The notes under the pieces are model-generated. The model searched no databases. It was not told the origin of the DNA and saw only the letters and a list, made by a program, of their open reading frames with translations. A stretch of DNA of 64,000 nucleotides, taken from positions 1 to 64,000 of the forward strand of contig NZ_LQIX01000020.1 of NCBI RefSeq assembly GCF_001500045.1, given 5' to 3'. Both the position numbers and the translations under genes were made by a program. Positions 25,878 to 34,696 of the stretch are shown in pieces (position 1 is the first letter of the stretch; each line of letters opens with the position of its first letter). Origin of the DNA: Mycobacterium sp. GA-1199. GTDB lineage: Bacteria > Actinomycetota > Actinomycetes > Mycobacteriales > Mycobacteriaceae.

Positions 25878-27944
25878 GTGAGCCAGGAACGTCCCGCGAT
25901 GACGGATTTCCTGGCCGGCGTGGCTGTGCTGCAGCTCGGCGACGGCGTCGCCGGCTCGGCCGCCGCAGCGCTCCTGGCGAGCCTGGGCGCCGACGTCACC
26001 AGGATTCCCGGCGAGAACGCGCATCGGGTGGGTCCGCAGCTGGCGGGGCCCGACGGGCCGGCCGCGGCCGTCGATTTCGTGCTCGACCACCGCAAGCGGA
26101 TACTCGACTCCACCGCCGACCCGGCTCGGCACGCCCGCGGCGTAGACATCGTCATCGTCGACGACGCCGCGGCCCCAACCGTCGACGGGTCCACGGTCGT
26201 GGTGACACTCACCCCGTTCGGCGCCGACGGACCACAGCATCCCGGAGGTGAACTGGTCGCCCAGGCCAGCGGTGGACTGCTCGCAACGATCGAAGACGGC
26301 GACGGGCGACCAATCCCCGCGCCGGGCTACGTCGCTCTCAAGTCCGCGGGGGCCGTCGCGGCACTGGCCGCGCTCCACGGACTGGACCGGCGCGACTCGT
26401 CGACGCCGGTACGCGTCGACGTGTCGATCCAGGAAGCGGTCATCTACACCTCGGCGCTGCCGGAGTGCGCGCATGTCGTGTACCGATGCCCGGGTCGCGC
26501 GGGCAGCGGTCGGTACCTTGCGCCGTCGGGGGTGTTTCCGTGCCGGGACGGGCTGGTGCGGATCACGGCGGTGGAGAACCATCAGTGGAAGGGCCTGTTG
26601 GCGGCGTTCGGACAGCCCGAATGGGCGGCCGGTCTCGACGACCGTCCCGCCCGAATCGAAAACGCGGGCCTGATCAACGCCAAGGTCACCGAGTGGACCC
26701 GCGACCGAGACAAGGCCGAATGCGCAGCCATCCTGCAGGCCAACGGCGTCCCCTCGACTCCGGTGAATTTGCCCGGTGAGTTGCTGACTTCGCCGCAGCT
26801 GGCCCACCGGAAGTCGTTGACCACGGCGCGATTCGGTGACCGCGACGTCACCGTGCTGGGTCCGCCGTGGCGTACCGATCTCGGCGACCGCGGTCAACAC
26901 CGGACCGATGGCCTGCGTGGGCTGCGCATTGCCGAGCTCACCCATGTCCTGGCGGGCCCGATCGTCGGCTCGCTGCTCGGTGCGATGGGTGCGACCGTGG
27001 TACGCCTGGAGGATCCCGACCGGCTCGACATCTACCGGCGCAGCGGCCCCTTCGCCGATGGGATCGCGGGGCTGGAACGCGGCGCCTACTATGCGGTGGC
27101 CAACCACTCCAAACGGAGCGTGCTGATCGACGCGAATCACGCGATCGAGGACGTCGCCGCGGCAGTGTCGCAAGCCGACGTCGTCATCGAGAACGTCGGG
27201 TCGTCCCGGCTGAATCGGCTGAACGTGTCACCGGAGCAACTGGCTGCGTCGGGGCGACTCGTGATGCGGGTGTCGGGCTTCGGATCGGACGGGCCGTTGG
27301 CCGGATATCGCGTGTACGCGAACAATGTTCAGTCCTACGGTGGCCTGGCGGGCCTGACGACGGGAGACGACGGGAAACCCGCGCGGCTGGGCACCGTGCT
27401 GGCCGATCCGTTGTCGTCCGTGGTGGCCGCGGTCGTCATCGCCGCGTGGGCGGTCGGACCGCGCGCCGACACCGGTGCGGTCATCGACCTGTCGATGTCG
27501 GAGGTGGTCGCCTACACCGTCGCCGAATATCTCGCCGCGGCATCGGCGGAACTGGTGGACTCGGATTCGGCCGTGCGCCGCGCGGTGTACCGCAGCGCCG
27601 ACGAGCGGTGGGTGGCGGTCGAGTCGGCCGACGACGAGCCCATCGACACGGCCGAGCTCACCGCACAGATCGGGTCGTCCCGCGCCGAGGTCATCGCGAC
27701 GAAACTAGCCGCCACTGGTGTCCGCGCCGCCGTCGTACGCAGCGCCGACGAACTGGTCGGCGACCCGCACCTGGCCGCACGCGGCTTCTTCCCCGAAATC
27801 GCTCACCCCGACCCGGATTTGCGCACCGGACGGCTGGTGGGTCTGCCGTGGCGGTTCGCCGGCGCGGGACCGCTGCCGCTGACACCACCTCCGGCACTGG
27901 GCAGTACATCCTCCAGTGCGATCTTCGAGAGGACGGCTGTCTGA
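25878..27944 (+). CDS. double-length CaiB/BaiF CoA-transferase (two fused domains)
   Basis: This 688-residue protein contains two tandem class III CoA-transferase domains (about residues 10-345 and 365-680). Class III enzymes move CoA between carboxylic acids through an Asp-acyl anhydride. In the C-terminal copy the expected Asp is present (VLADPLSSV). In the N-terminal copy the aligned position reads GYVALKSAG, with Leu in place of Asp. The two halves may form an internal dimer with one active site. Start GTG 25878 follows AAGGAG by eight bases; the open frame from 25788 precedes the promoter. The small OB-fold gene and a thiolase follow in an operon. Confidence 0.85.
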   Translation: MSQERPAMTDFLAGVAVLQLGDGVAGSAAAALLASLGADVTRIPGENAHRVGPQLAGPDGPAAAVDFVLDHRKRILDSTADPARHARGVDIVIVDDAAAPTVDGSTVVVTLTPFGADGPQHPGGELVAQASGGLLATIEDGDGRPIPAPGYVALKSAGAVAALAALHGLDRRDSSTPVRVDVSIQEAVIYTSALPECAHVVYRCPGRAGSGRYLAPSGVFPCRDGLVRITAVENHQWKGLLAAFGQPEWAAGLDDRPARIENAGLINAKVTEWTRDRDKAECAAILQANGVPSTPVNLPGELLTSPQLAHRKSLTTARFGDRDVTVLGPPWRTDLGDRGQHRTDGLRGLRIAELTHVLAGPIVGSLLGAMGATVVRLEDPDRLDIYRRSGPFADGIAGLERGAYYAVANHSKRSVLIDANHAIEDVAAAVSQADVVIENVGSSRLNRLNVSPEQLAASGRLVMRVSGFGSDGPLAGYRVYANNVQSYGGLAGLTTGDDGKPARLGTVLADPLSSVVAAVVIAAWAVGPRADTGAVIDLSMSEVVAYTVAEYLAAASAELVDSDSAVRRAVYRSADERWVAVESADDEPIDTAELTAQIGSSRAEVIATKLAATGVRAAVVRSADELVGDPHLAARGFFPEIAHPDPDLRTGRLVGLPWRFAGAGPLPLTPPPALGSTSSSAIFERTAV

Positions 27945-27946
27945 CG

Positions 27947-28171
27947 ATGTCCGAGATCGCGACCGTGTGGTCATCGACTTTTGTGCCGTCGAAATCGCCT
28001 TTCCCCGACTACGGTCGGGACGGCTACAGCGTCGCGTGGGTCGACACCGACGCCGGCCGGTTCCAGGTTGTGGTCGACGGTGCCCGGCCCGCGCCGGGCA
28101 CCCCGGGTCGATTGATTCGCGCCACGCTCGGCGAGGACACCGTCGAGATGTTCGTGGCGGATCCGTCGTGA
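27947..28171 (+). CDS. short OB-fold protein, DUF35 C-terminal domain only
   Basis: This 74-residue protein matches only the OB-fold half of DUF35 proteins (ATVWSSTFVPSK, GYSVAWVDTDAGRFQVVVDG). It has no Cys residues and so no zinc ribbon. It begins two bases after the CoA-transferase stop and overlaps the thiolase-like gene by GTGA, the usual position for a DUF35 partner. It probably supports the thiolase-like subunit structurally. I do not recognise a specific named family. Confidence 0.7.
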   Translation: MSEIATVWSSTFVPSKSPFPDYGRDGYSVAWVDTDAGRFQVVVDGARPAPGTPGRLIRATLGEDTVEMFVADPS

Positions 28172-29286
28172 CCGGCGTACACATCACCGGGGTCGGTGTC
28201 ACCGAATTCGGTAAGCACGGCCAGACCCCGCTGGCCGACCTCGGCGTCGCCGCGGCCGAGAAGGCGCTGGAGGACGCGGGCGTCGGGTACGACGCCGTCG
28301 GCGAGGTGTTCACCTCCTCGGCGTTGGCAGGACCGCAGACCGGCATCGGTGTGGCACACCGGTTGGGCCGCACAGGAATACCGGTGACCGCGACCGAGAG
28401 TGCGTCCGCCGGCGGAATGGTCGCCCTGCGGCATGCGGTCTGGGCGGTCGCGTCGGGTCGCTGTCGCACCGCGCTGGCCATCGGGTACGAGAAGACCACC
28501 GCACTGGAACCGGGCGGAGTGGTCCCGGCCGCGGTCGGCTTCTGGGACCGCTTCCCACCGCAACTGCACTACGCCATCGAGGCCGCCCGTTTCCTGCACG
28601 ACACGGGCTGCGGGCCAGACGTCATCGCCGCCGTCGCCGCCAAGTCCTACAACCAGGCCCGTCTCAATCCTCTTGCCGCACGCCGTAACCCGGACGAGGT
28701 GACGGTCGACGACGTGCTCGGCTCGCGGATGGTCGCCGAACCGCTGACCAAGATGATGTGCCACGCCTCGGTCGACGGCGGCGCGGCCATCGTCGTCTCG
28801 ACAGATCCGGTACCGCGTTCGGTGCCGGTGCTGTCGATCGAGCAGACCAGCTGGCCGGCCGACCGCGACTGGCCCCTGGTCGGACCGGTCGTGGGCCCAC
28901 CCTCCCAGATCACCCTGACCGCCAAACGCGCGTACGCCAACGCGGGCGTAGATCCACAGGACATCGGGGTGGTGTCGCTGCACGACATGTGCGCCAGCGA
29001 GGAGATCACCGCATTGATCGCCATGGGCCTGACCGACGCGGCCGGGGCGGTGAACCTTGCCGAGTCCGGGGGTCTGGCGTCGGACGGCTCCCTACCCACC
29101 AATACGGACGGCGGCTGCATCGCCCGCGGCCATCCGATCGGTGCGACCGGGCTGGCGCAGGCCGCCGAAATCGTCAGCCAGCTTCGCGGAGAGGCGGGTC
29201 CACGCCAGGTACCGCAACCGCGAATCGGCCTCGCACAGGCCGTCGGCGGTGGTGGCTCGTGCGTGGTGGCCCTACTGGGTGGGTGA
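28168..29286 (+). CDS. thiolase-like protein lacking the nucleophilic Cys
   Basis: This 372-residue thiolase fold starts with GTG 28168. The loop that normally carries the acyl-accepting Cys reads TESASAGGM, with Ser at the Cys position. The C-terminal GHPIGATG His motif and the last GGGGSCV Cys are kept. These substitutions fit lipid-transfer/aldolase-type thiolases rather than a degradative thiolase. It pairs with the 74-residue OB protein. It converges on a CoA-transferase gene with only two bases between stops. The proposed carbon-chain cleavage role is inferred. Confidence 0.82.
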   Translation: MTGVHITGVGVTEFGKHGQTPLADLGVAAAEKALEDAGVGYDAVGEVFTSSALAGPQTGIGVAHRLGRTGIPVTATESASAGGMVALRHAVWAVASGRCRTALAIGYEKTTALEPGGVVPAAVGFWDRFPPQLHYAIEAARFLHDTGCGPDVIAAVAAKSYNQARLNPLAARRNPDEVTVDDVLGSRMVAEPLTKMMCHASVDGGAAIVVSTDPVPRSVPVLSIEQTSWPADRDWPLVGPVVGPPSQITLTAKRAYANAGVDPQDIGVVSLHDMCASEEITALIAMGLTDAAGAVNLAESGGLASDGSLPTNTDGGCIARGHPIGATGLAQAAEIVSQLRGEAGPRQVPQPRIGLAQAVGGGGSCVVALLGG

Positions 29287-29288
29287 TC

Positions 29289-30521
29289 TCACGCGATCGC
29301 ACCGCTTTCCTTCAGCGCCGTGATGCGGTCCCAGTCACCGCCGAGTTCGAGAATCAGTTGTTCGGTGTCGGCGGCGAACTCCGGCATCGGGCGCAGCCGC
29401 AGCGGCGTCTCGTCGAACAGCACCGGGCTGGCGACGAGTTCGGCTCGCTCGCCGCCGGTTTCGACGTCGACGATGCCGCCGTTGGCGCGCAGCTGCGGGT
29501 CCGCGGCAACCTCGACGGTGTTCTGCACCACCGCCCATTGGCCGTCGAAGCCCTCCAGCGCCGCCCGCCAGTGCGAGAGTGGCCGCGCGGCGATCGCGGA
29601 CCGTAGGATCTGGGCGGCCGCCGCGGTGTTCTCGGTCAACGCCTCATGGCCGGCGAAGCGCTCGTCGTCGGCCAACTCACCCACTCCGACGCGACGGCAG
29701 AACTCGCCGAAGTAGCGGAAACCCTGCATCATCGACAGGCCGAGGAAGCGGCCGTCCGCGGTCCGGTAGAAGCCGACCAGCGGATTGTTCGGCGCCACGT
29801 TCGCGCCGGCGGGGTTGGCCACCCAGGGTTCGCCGCTGACGAGGGCCGCGTTTATCGCCACCCCCGACGCCCACACACCCACGCCGAGTAGCGAGATGTC
29901 GACCACACGGGCATGCCCGGTGCGCTCACGCTCGAACAGCGCCGCCGCGATCCCGCCGGCGATGGTCATGCCGCCGATCGAGTCACCGTAGGCCGGGCCC
30001 GGTTGCGGGACAACACCTTCCAGGTCGGACGGGGTCGACCCCATGGCCCCCGCGGCGCGGCTCCAGAATCCGGTCATGTCGTAACCGCCGGTGTCGGCCT
30101 CAGCGCCGAGTGGCCCGTACGCACTGCCGCGGGCATAGATGAGGCGGGGATTGACCGCGCGCATGTCATCGACGTCGATCTTGAGCTTCTTGCGGGCCTC
30201 GGGCAGGAAGTTGGTCAGGAACACATCGGCCGTGCGCGCGATGTCCATCAGCAGCGCGTGGCCGTCCGGCGTCGACATGTCGATGGCCATCGACCGTTTG
30301 CCGCGGTTGGCGTGTTCCATCACCGGGTTTCGGTCGCCCTCGATGGTGATGTGGCCCAGGCTGCGCAGCCCGCGTTGGGAGTCGCCCGTGCGCGGGTGTT
30401 CGACCTTGATGACGTCGGCCCCCCAGTCGGCCAGCACCGCCCCCGCAGCGGGGACGAACGTCCACTGCGCGACTTCCAGCACGCGCACACCCTTCATCGG
30501 CGCAGGGACACCTGCTGTCAT
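29289..30521 (-). CDS. CaiB/BaiF-family CoA-transferase
   Basis: This 410-residue single-domain class III CoA-transferase begins MKGVRVLEVAQWTFVPAAGA. It has the catalytic Asp in PAYGDSIGGMTIAGG and a following RERTGHARVVDISLL. It would activate a carboxylic intermediate by CoA exchange. Start ATG 30521 follows GGAGG by eight bases; the frame extends to 30563, but that lies over the promoter. It is divergent from another CoA-transferase at 30600, with the operator between. Confidence 0.88.
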   Translation of the reverse strand: MTAGVPAPMKGVRVLEVAQWTFVPAAGAVLADWGADVIKVEHPRTGDSQRGLRSLGHITIEGDRNPVMEHANRGKRSMAIDMSTPDGHALLMDIARTADVFLTNFLPEARKKLKIDVDDMRAVNPRLIYARGSAYGPLGAEADTGGYDMTGFWSRAAGAMGSTPSDLEGVVPQPGPAYGDSIGGMTIAGGIAAALFERERTGHARVVDISLLGVGVWASGVAINAALVSGEPWVANPAGANVAPNNPLVGFYRTADGRFLGLSMMQGFRYFGEFCRRVGVGELADDERFAGHEALTENTAAAAQILRSAIAARPLSHWRAALEGFDGQWAVVQNTVEVAADPQLRANGGIVDVETGGERAELVASPVLFDETPLRLRPMPEFAADTEQLILELGGDWDRITALKESGAIA

Positions 30522-30557
30522 CTGCACAGCCTCCGTCGTGGTCAACACCGTCGAATT

Positions 30558-30569
30558 GAACAATAGAAC
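30558..30569. promoter_or_regulatory. GAACAATAGAAC element between divergent CoA-transferases
   Basis: This is a perfect copy of the direct repeat (GAAC at 30558 and 30566). The leftward TATTGT (30565-30560) is a -10 box about 38 bases before the leftward CoA-transferase start. The flanking 17 bases are identical to those at 25752-25768. Confidence 0.6.
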
Positions 30570-30586
30570 ACTTTATGTCCAGCTGC

Positions 30587-30592
30587 TATTGT
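30587..30592 (+). promoter_or_regulatory. TATTGT -10 box for a leaderless CoA-transferase message
   Basis: TATTGT is followed by seven bases and then the GTG start at 30600, with no ribosome-binding site possible in between. The spacing is the same as for the leaderless P450 at 25747 and the amidohydrolase at 20962. Confidence 0.55.
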
Positions 30593-30599
30593 CGCTTCT

Positions 30600-31823
30600 G
30601 TGACGGGCGCGTTGTCCCACGTACGAGTGTGCGACTTGAGTGGTCAGCTGGCGGGTGCCGGAGCCACCAAGATCCTTGCTGCGTTCGGAGCGGAGGTCCT
30701 CAGGGTCGAAGACCCTGCCACGCAGGGACTGTGGGACGCCTTGCGCGGCGTCGGCCCGTACGTCGACGAGCGCCGCGGGGTGAACTTCGGCGCCGGGTTC
30801 AACAACCACAATGTCGGCAAGTACGGCGTCACGATCAACATGCGCACGCCGGAAGGCAAAGACCTGCTGCGCGAGCTGATCTCGATCAGCGACGTCGTCT
30901 GTGAGAACTTCGCGGCAGGCGTCCTGGACAAGCGCGGCTTCGGCTATGCGGAACTGCAGAAGATCAAAGCCGACATCATCTACGTGTCCAACTGCGGGTT
31001 CGGCCACACCGGCCCGAATCGGGATTTCAAGACATGGGGGCCGATCGTCCAGGCGATGAGCGGCTTGACGTTCACCGCCGGCCTCCCCGATGCCGAACCC
31101 GCCGGGTGGGGCTTCTCCTACATGGATCACATGTCGGCGCTGTACATGACCACGGCCATCCTCGCGGCGTTGCACCACCGCGACAGGACCGGGGAGGGCC
31201 AGCACGTCGACCTGGCGACCGTGCCCGCGGGCATCGCGATGCTGCCGACGGAGGTGCTCGACTGGACGGTCAACGGCCGCGCCGCGACCGCCGGCGGTAA
31301 TCGGGCCGATTTCGCAGAGATGGCGCCTCACGGCATCTACCCGTGTGCGGGCGCGGACCGCTGGATCGCGATCGCCTGCCGCGACGAGCGTGAACTCGGC
31401 GTGCTCGCGAAGGTCCTCAACGAACCGGAGTTGTCGTCGGATCGGTTTGCCACCCTCGAGCAGCGTGTGCGCGCCGCTGATGAACTGGACGCGCTGATCG
31501 GCAACGTCACCGCCACCCGGGACGCGGCGACGCTCGCCGACGACCTCGTGGCCGCCGGATTACCGGCGAGCATGGTCAAAAGCCCGTCGGAACGTATCGA
31601 TGACGACCCCGATCTTTCTGCAATGGGGCTCTTCCCCTCGGTGACTCATCCCGATATGGGCGAGGTGCGTGTCGAGGGCATCCCGATGCGATTTTCTGCC
31701 ACTCCGTGGCAGATCACCTCGGCCGCACCCCGCCTTGGCCAACACAATCGCGAGGTGCTCGTGGATCTGCTCGGCCACTCCGAGGCAGAACTCGACGACT
31801 GGGCACAGCGAGGTGTGATCTGA
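30600..31823 (+). CDS. CaiB/BaiF-family CoA-transferase
   Basis: This 407-residue class III CoA-transferase has VRVCDLSGQLAGAGATKILAAFGAEV at the N-terminus and the catalytic Asp in SYMDHMSALYMTTAIL, followed by HHRDRTGEGQHVDLATV. The start GTG 30600 appears leaderless. The next gene is a second CoA-transferase of equal length that overlaps it by CTGA. The two probably form one heteromeric enzyme or act on successive substrates. Class III membership is certain; the acids used are unknown. Confidence 0.88.
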   Translation: MTGALSHVRVCDLSGQLAGAGATKILAAFGAEVLRVEDPATQGLWDALRGVGPYVDERRGVNFGAGFNNHNVGKYGVTINMRTPEGKDLLRELISISDVVCENFAAGVLDKRGFGYAELQKIKADIIYVSNCGFGHTGPNRDFKTWGPIVQAMSGLTFTAGLPDAEPAGWGFSYMDHMSALYMTTAILAALHHRDRTGEGQHVDLATVPAGIAMLPTEVLDWTVNGRAATAGGNRADFAEMAPHGIYPCAGADRWIAIACRDERELGVLAKVLNEPELSSDRFATLEQRVRAADELDALIGNVTATRDAATLADDLVAAGLPASMVKSPSERIDDDPDLSAMGLFPSVTHPDMGEVRVEGIPMRFSATPWQITSAAPRLGQHNREVLVDLLGHSEAELDDWAQRGVI

Positions 31824-33043
31824 CCGCGCTGAGCGACCTGCGGGTCATCGAGATCTCCGACCAGTTCACTCCGGTCGGCGGTCGGGTGCTGGCCGAGTTG
31901 GGCGCCGACGTGATCGTGGTCGAGCCGCCGACCGGATCGACTCACCGGGCCCGGCCGCCATTCGTCGAAGATCAGCCGGGTGCGGATCGGAGTCTGCGCT
32001 GGTGGGCGGGAAACGTCGGGAAGCGCTCGGTGACAATCGATCTGCGCACCGATGCCGGACAGCGGGATCTTGCGTCGCTGATCGCCACTGCCGACGTGGT
32101 CATCGCGGGCAGCGACCGGTGTGAGGACGTCGACTATGCCGCATGCGCGTCCCGTGACGCCCGGTTGATCTGGGTGTCGGTGAGCCCGTTCGGGCTGGGC
32201 AGCGTCCGCAGCGGCCAACCGACGACCGACCTGACGATGCTCGCGGGTGGCGGCCCGGTGTGGAACTGCGGATACGACGACCGCACCCTGCCGCCGATCC
32301 GGGGAGGCGGCGATCAGTCGGCCAACATCGCCGGAATGTACTGCGCGATCGGTGCTCTCGTGGCCCTCGCACACCGCGATCGAACCGGGCAGGGCCAACT
32401 GGTCGATGTCAACGTCAATGCGGCGTGCAACGTCACGAGCGAGCAGACGACGTATCACTGGCTGGTGAACCAGGACATCTGTCTGCGGCAGACGGGCAGG
32501 CACGCCTACCCGACACGCAGCTCTCCGGTGCAAGTACGGTGCGCCGACGGGCATTACGCCACCACCGGGGTGCTCCCCCGCAAGCAGGAGGACTTCGCCC
32601 GGCTCCTGGCGTGGCTCGACGAACTGGGCCTCTCCGAGGAACTGCCGGAAGCCGTGTTCCTCGAACTGGCGGCCGGCCGGGAGGAACCAGTCGACCTGGC
32701 CATGATCGGTGTCGACGACGAAACCACGGCGATCCTCAGCGCCGCGCGCGACGCGATCCGCCTCATCGCGTCAAGACTGCCCGCCAAGGAGTTCTTCGTG
32801 ACCAGTCAGCGCCGCGGCTTTCCCTGCGGCGCAGTGCTTCCCCCCCACGAGGCGTTCGACGACGAGCACACCGTCGCGCGGGGCTTTCACGTTCCGGTGC
32901 CACACCCGGACCTGGACAGGACCATCACCTACCCGGGCACGCCGTACCTGTTCAGCGCGACCCCGCCGGCCGCACCGACGCGGCCGCCGCTGCTGGGCGA
33001 GCACAACGCACTGCTCGACGACCTCGCCGAACGACCGCGATGA
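31820..33043 (+). CDS. CaiB/BaiF-family CoA-transferase, apparent CTG start
   Basis: This 407-residue protein begins TALSDLRVIEISDQFTPVGG and has Asp in RGGGDQSANIAGMYCAIGAL. The only codon in the expected start position is CTG at 31820, overlapping the previous TGA as CTGA. No ATG, GTG or TTG exists in frame until 31706, over 100 bases inside the upstream gene. Either CTG is used through translational coupling or the protein carries a long N-terminal extension. Domain assignment is firm; the start is uncertain. It overlaps the VOC gene by ATGA. Confidence 0.82.
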   Translation: MTALSDLRVIEISDQFTPVGGRVLAELGADVIVVEPPTGSTHRARPPFVEDQPGADRSLRWWAGNVGKRSVTIDLRTDAGQRDLASLIATADVVIAGSDRCEDVDYAACASRDARLIWVSVSPFGLGSVRSGQPTTDLTMLAGGGPVWNCGYDDRTLPPIRGGGDQSANIAGMYCAIGALVALAHRDRTGQGQLVDVNVNAACNVTSEQTTYHWLVNQDICLRQTGRHAYPTRSSPVQVRCADGHYATTGVLPRKQEDFARLLAWLDELGLSEELPEAVFLELAAGREEPVDLAMIGVDDETTAILSAARDAIRLIASRLPAKEFFVTSQRRGFPCGAVLPPHEAFDDEHTVARGFHVPVPHPDLDRTITYPGTPYLFSATPPAAPTRPPLLGEHNALLDDLAERPR

Positions 33044-33492
33044 GCGACGGGCACCGCCTCACCCACATCGGGCTGTGCGTGCGCGACATCGGTCGTGCCG
33101 AGCAGTTCTACTGCTCGGCACTGGGTTTCGAAGCCGTCGGCCGGATGACAGTCGACGACGACGCCACCGCCCAGCTGCTCGACGTGCCCGGCCTGCTGCT
33201 CGAACTCGTCTACCTGCAGCGCGACGGGTTTCGCCTCGAACTGCTCGGCTACGTCCGGCCGGGAACCGTCGAGGCACCGGGCCCGCGCCCGATGAACACC
33301 CTCGGCTTCACCCACCTGTCGTTTCGGGTCGACGACGCCGATCGGGTGGTGGACGCGATCGTGGCGCACGGGGGCCGAGCGCTTCCAGACCGCACCGTCG
33401 CGTTCGGCGCCGGCAACCGCGGCCTGATGGCGACCGACCCGGACGGCAACCTGCTCGAGCTCATCGAACGAACTCCCCCGGTGGACAGGTGA
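33040..33492 (+). CDS. VOC-superfamily (glyoxalase/methylmalonyl-CoA epimerase-like) protein
   Basis: This 150-residue protein has two beta-alpha-beta-beta-beta halves. Candidate metal ligands are His in LTHIGLCV, Glu in FRLELLGY, His in GFTHLSFRV and Glu in NLLELIER. Family members epimerise, isomerise or cleave small substrates such as acyl-CoAs or catechols. The start ATG overlaps the CoA-transferase stop. It is followed after seven bases by a P450, suggesting one operon from 30600 to 34696. An epimerase role on a CoA ester would fit, but this is an inference. Confidence 0.82.
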   Translation: MSDGHRLTHIGLCVRDIGRAEQFYCSALGFEAVGRMTVDDDATAQLLDVPGLLLELVYLQRDGFRLELLGYVRPGTVEAPGPRPMNTLGFTHLSFRVDDADRVVDAIVAHGGRALPDRTVAFGAGNRGLMATDPDGNLLELIERTPPVDR

Positions 33493-33499
33493 CGAAATC

Positions 33500-34696
33500 A
33501 TGGTGCCAGCGATCAACGAGCTGACGTATTCGCCGTTCTCCAAGGCGATCTTCGATGATCCCTATCCCGTGTACCGCCGGTTGCGCGACGAGGCGCCGGT
33601 GTACCGGGATCCTGAAGACCGATGGTGGGTGCTATCCCGATTCGACGACGTCTCCGGCGCGCTGCGCGATTGGTCGACGTACTCCTCCAAGCAGGGCCCC
33701 GCGCCGGAGAACCCGGACAACGACGGGCGCAAGTACTCGATCATCTCCATGGATCCGCCACGGCACGACCGGGTCCGTGGAGTGCTCAAGGGATTCTTCA
33801 CCCCGAAGGCGGTCGCGGCCTTGGAGAATGCGCTGCGCGCGGTCGTGGCACACCACCTCGACAAGCTGCGACCGGACACCACCGTCGACGCCATGGAGGC
33901 GTTCGCCTTCTCCATTCCCACCGATGTGATCGGCGACCTGCTCGGCGTTCCGCAGGCCGACCGCGAGCAGCTCCGAGTGTGGTGGGAGGCGTTCCTGACC
34001 CGGCACGAAGGCGAGGTCGCGATGCCGGCCAGCGCCATCGAGGCCAACCGCAAGATCAGCGCGTACATCGGCGAGCTCATCGACCATCGCCGCCGGCATC
34101 CCGGCGACGATCTCATCAGCACCGTGCTGAACGCGACCTTCGACGACCCCGAGGCCGGCGGCGAGCGCTCGCTCAGCCCCCACGAGGTGCTGATGTTCGC
34201 GAACCTGTTGTCGGCGGCGGGCTCGGAGACCACCCAGAAGCTGATCTCCAACGGACTGGTGGCGTTGTACGAGCATCCCGACCAGTGGCGCCGAATCGTC
34301 GACGACCCGACATTGATCCCGGCCGCCGTCAACGAGGCACTCAGATACGACACCCCCAGCCACTGGGTCGCGCGCACCCTGACCCGACCCGTCGAAAAAC
34401 ACGGTGTGACAATGGCCGCCGGTGACTGGGTACTCCTGCTGCTCGGCAGCGCCAACCGCGACGAACGCCGCTACCCCGACCCCGACCGGTTCATCATCGA
34501 CCGCCCACGCGGCACGGACGTGTACTTCGGTTGGGGCATCCACATCTGCCTCGGCCAGTGGTTGGCCCGCCGGGAGGCTCAACTCGTCTTGGAGTACATC
34601 GCCAAGAAGTTCCCGAACTACTCGATCGGGGCGCACGAGCGCGTGCTGACCGCCACCGTGCGGGGATACACCAGCGTGGAGATGACGCTCAGGTAG
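33500..34696 (+). CDS. cytochrome P450
   Basis: This 398-residue P450 has the I-helix SAAGSETTQ, ExxR in NEALRYDTP, and a haem loop FGWGIHICLG with Cys near residue 350. The start ATG 33500 lies just after the VOC gene. Its 3' end overlaps the convergent SDR gene by eight bases, so the two stops are interlocked. It would need a ferredoxin; the nearest candidate is the truncated ferredoxin at 35.6 kb. Confidence 0.9.
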   Translation: MVPAINELTYSPFSKAIFDDPYPVYRRLRDEAPVYRDPEDRWWVLSRFDDVSGALRDWSTYSSKQGPAPENPDNDGRKYSIISMDPPRHDRVRGVLKGFFTPKAVAALENALRAVVAHHLDKLRPDTTVDAMEAFAFSIPTDVIGDLLGVPQADREQLRVWWEAFLTRHEGEVAMPASAIEANRKISAYIGELIDHRRRHPGDDLISTVLNATFDDPEAGGERSLSPHEVLMFANLLSAAGSETTQKLISNGLVALYEHPDQWRRIVDDPTLIPAAVNEALRYDTPSHWVARTLTRPVEKHGVTMAAGDWVLLLLGSANRDERRYPDPDRFIIDRPRGTDVYFGWGIHICLGQWLARREAQLVLEYIAKKFPNYSIGAHERVLTATVRGYTSVEMTLR

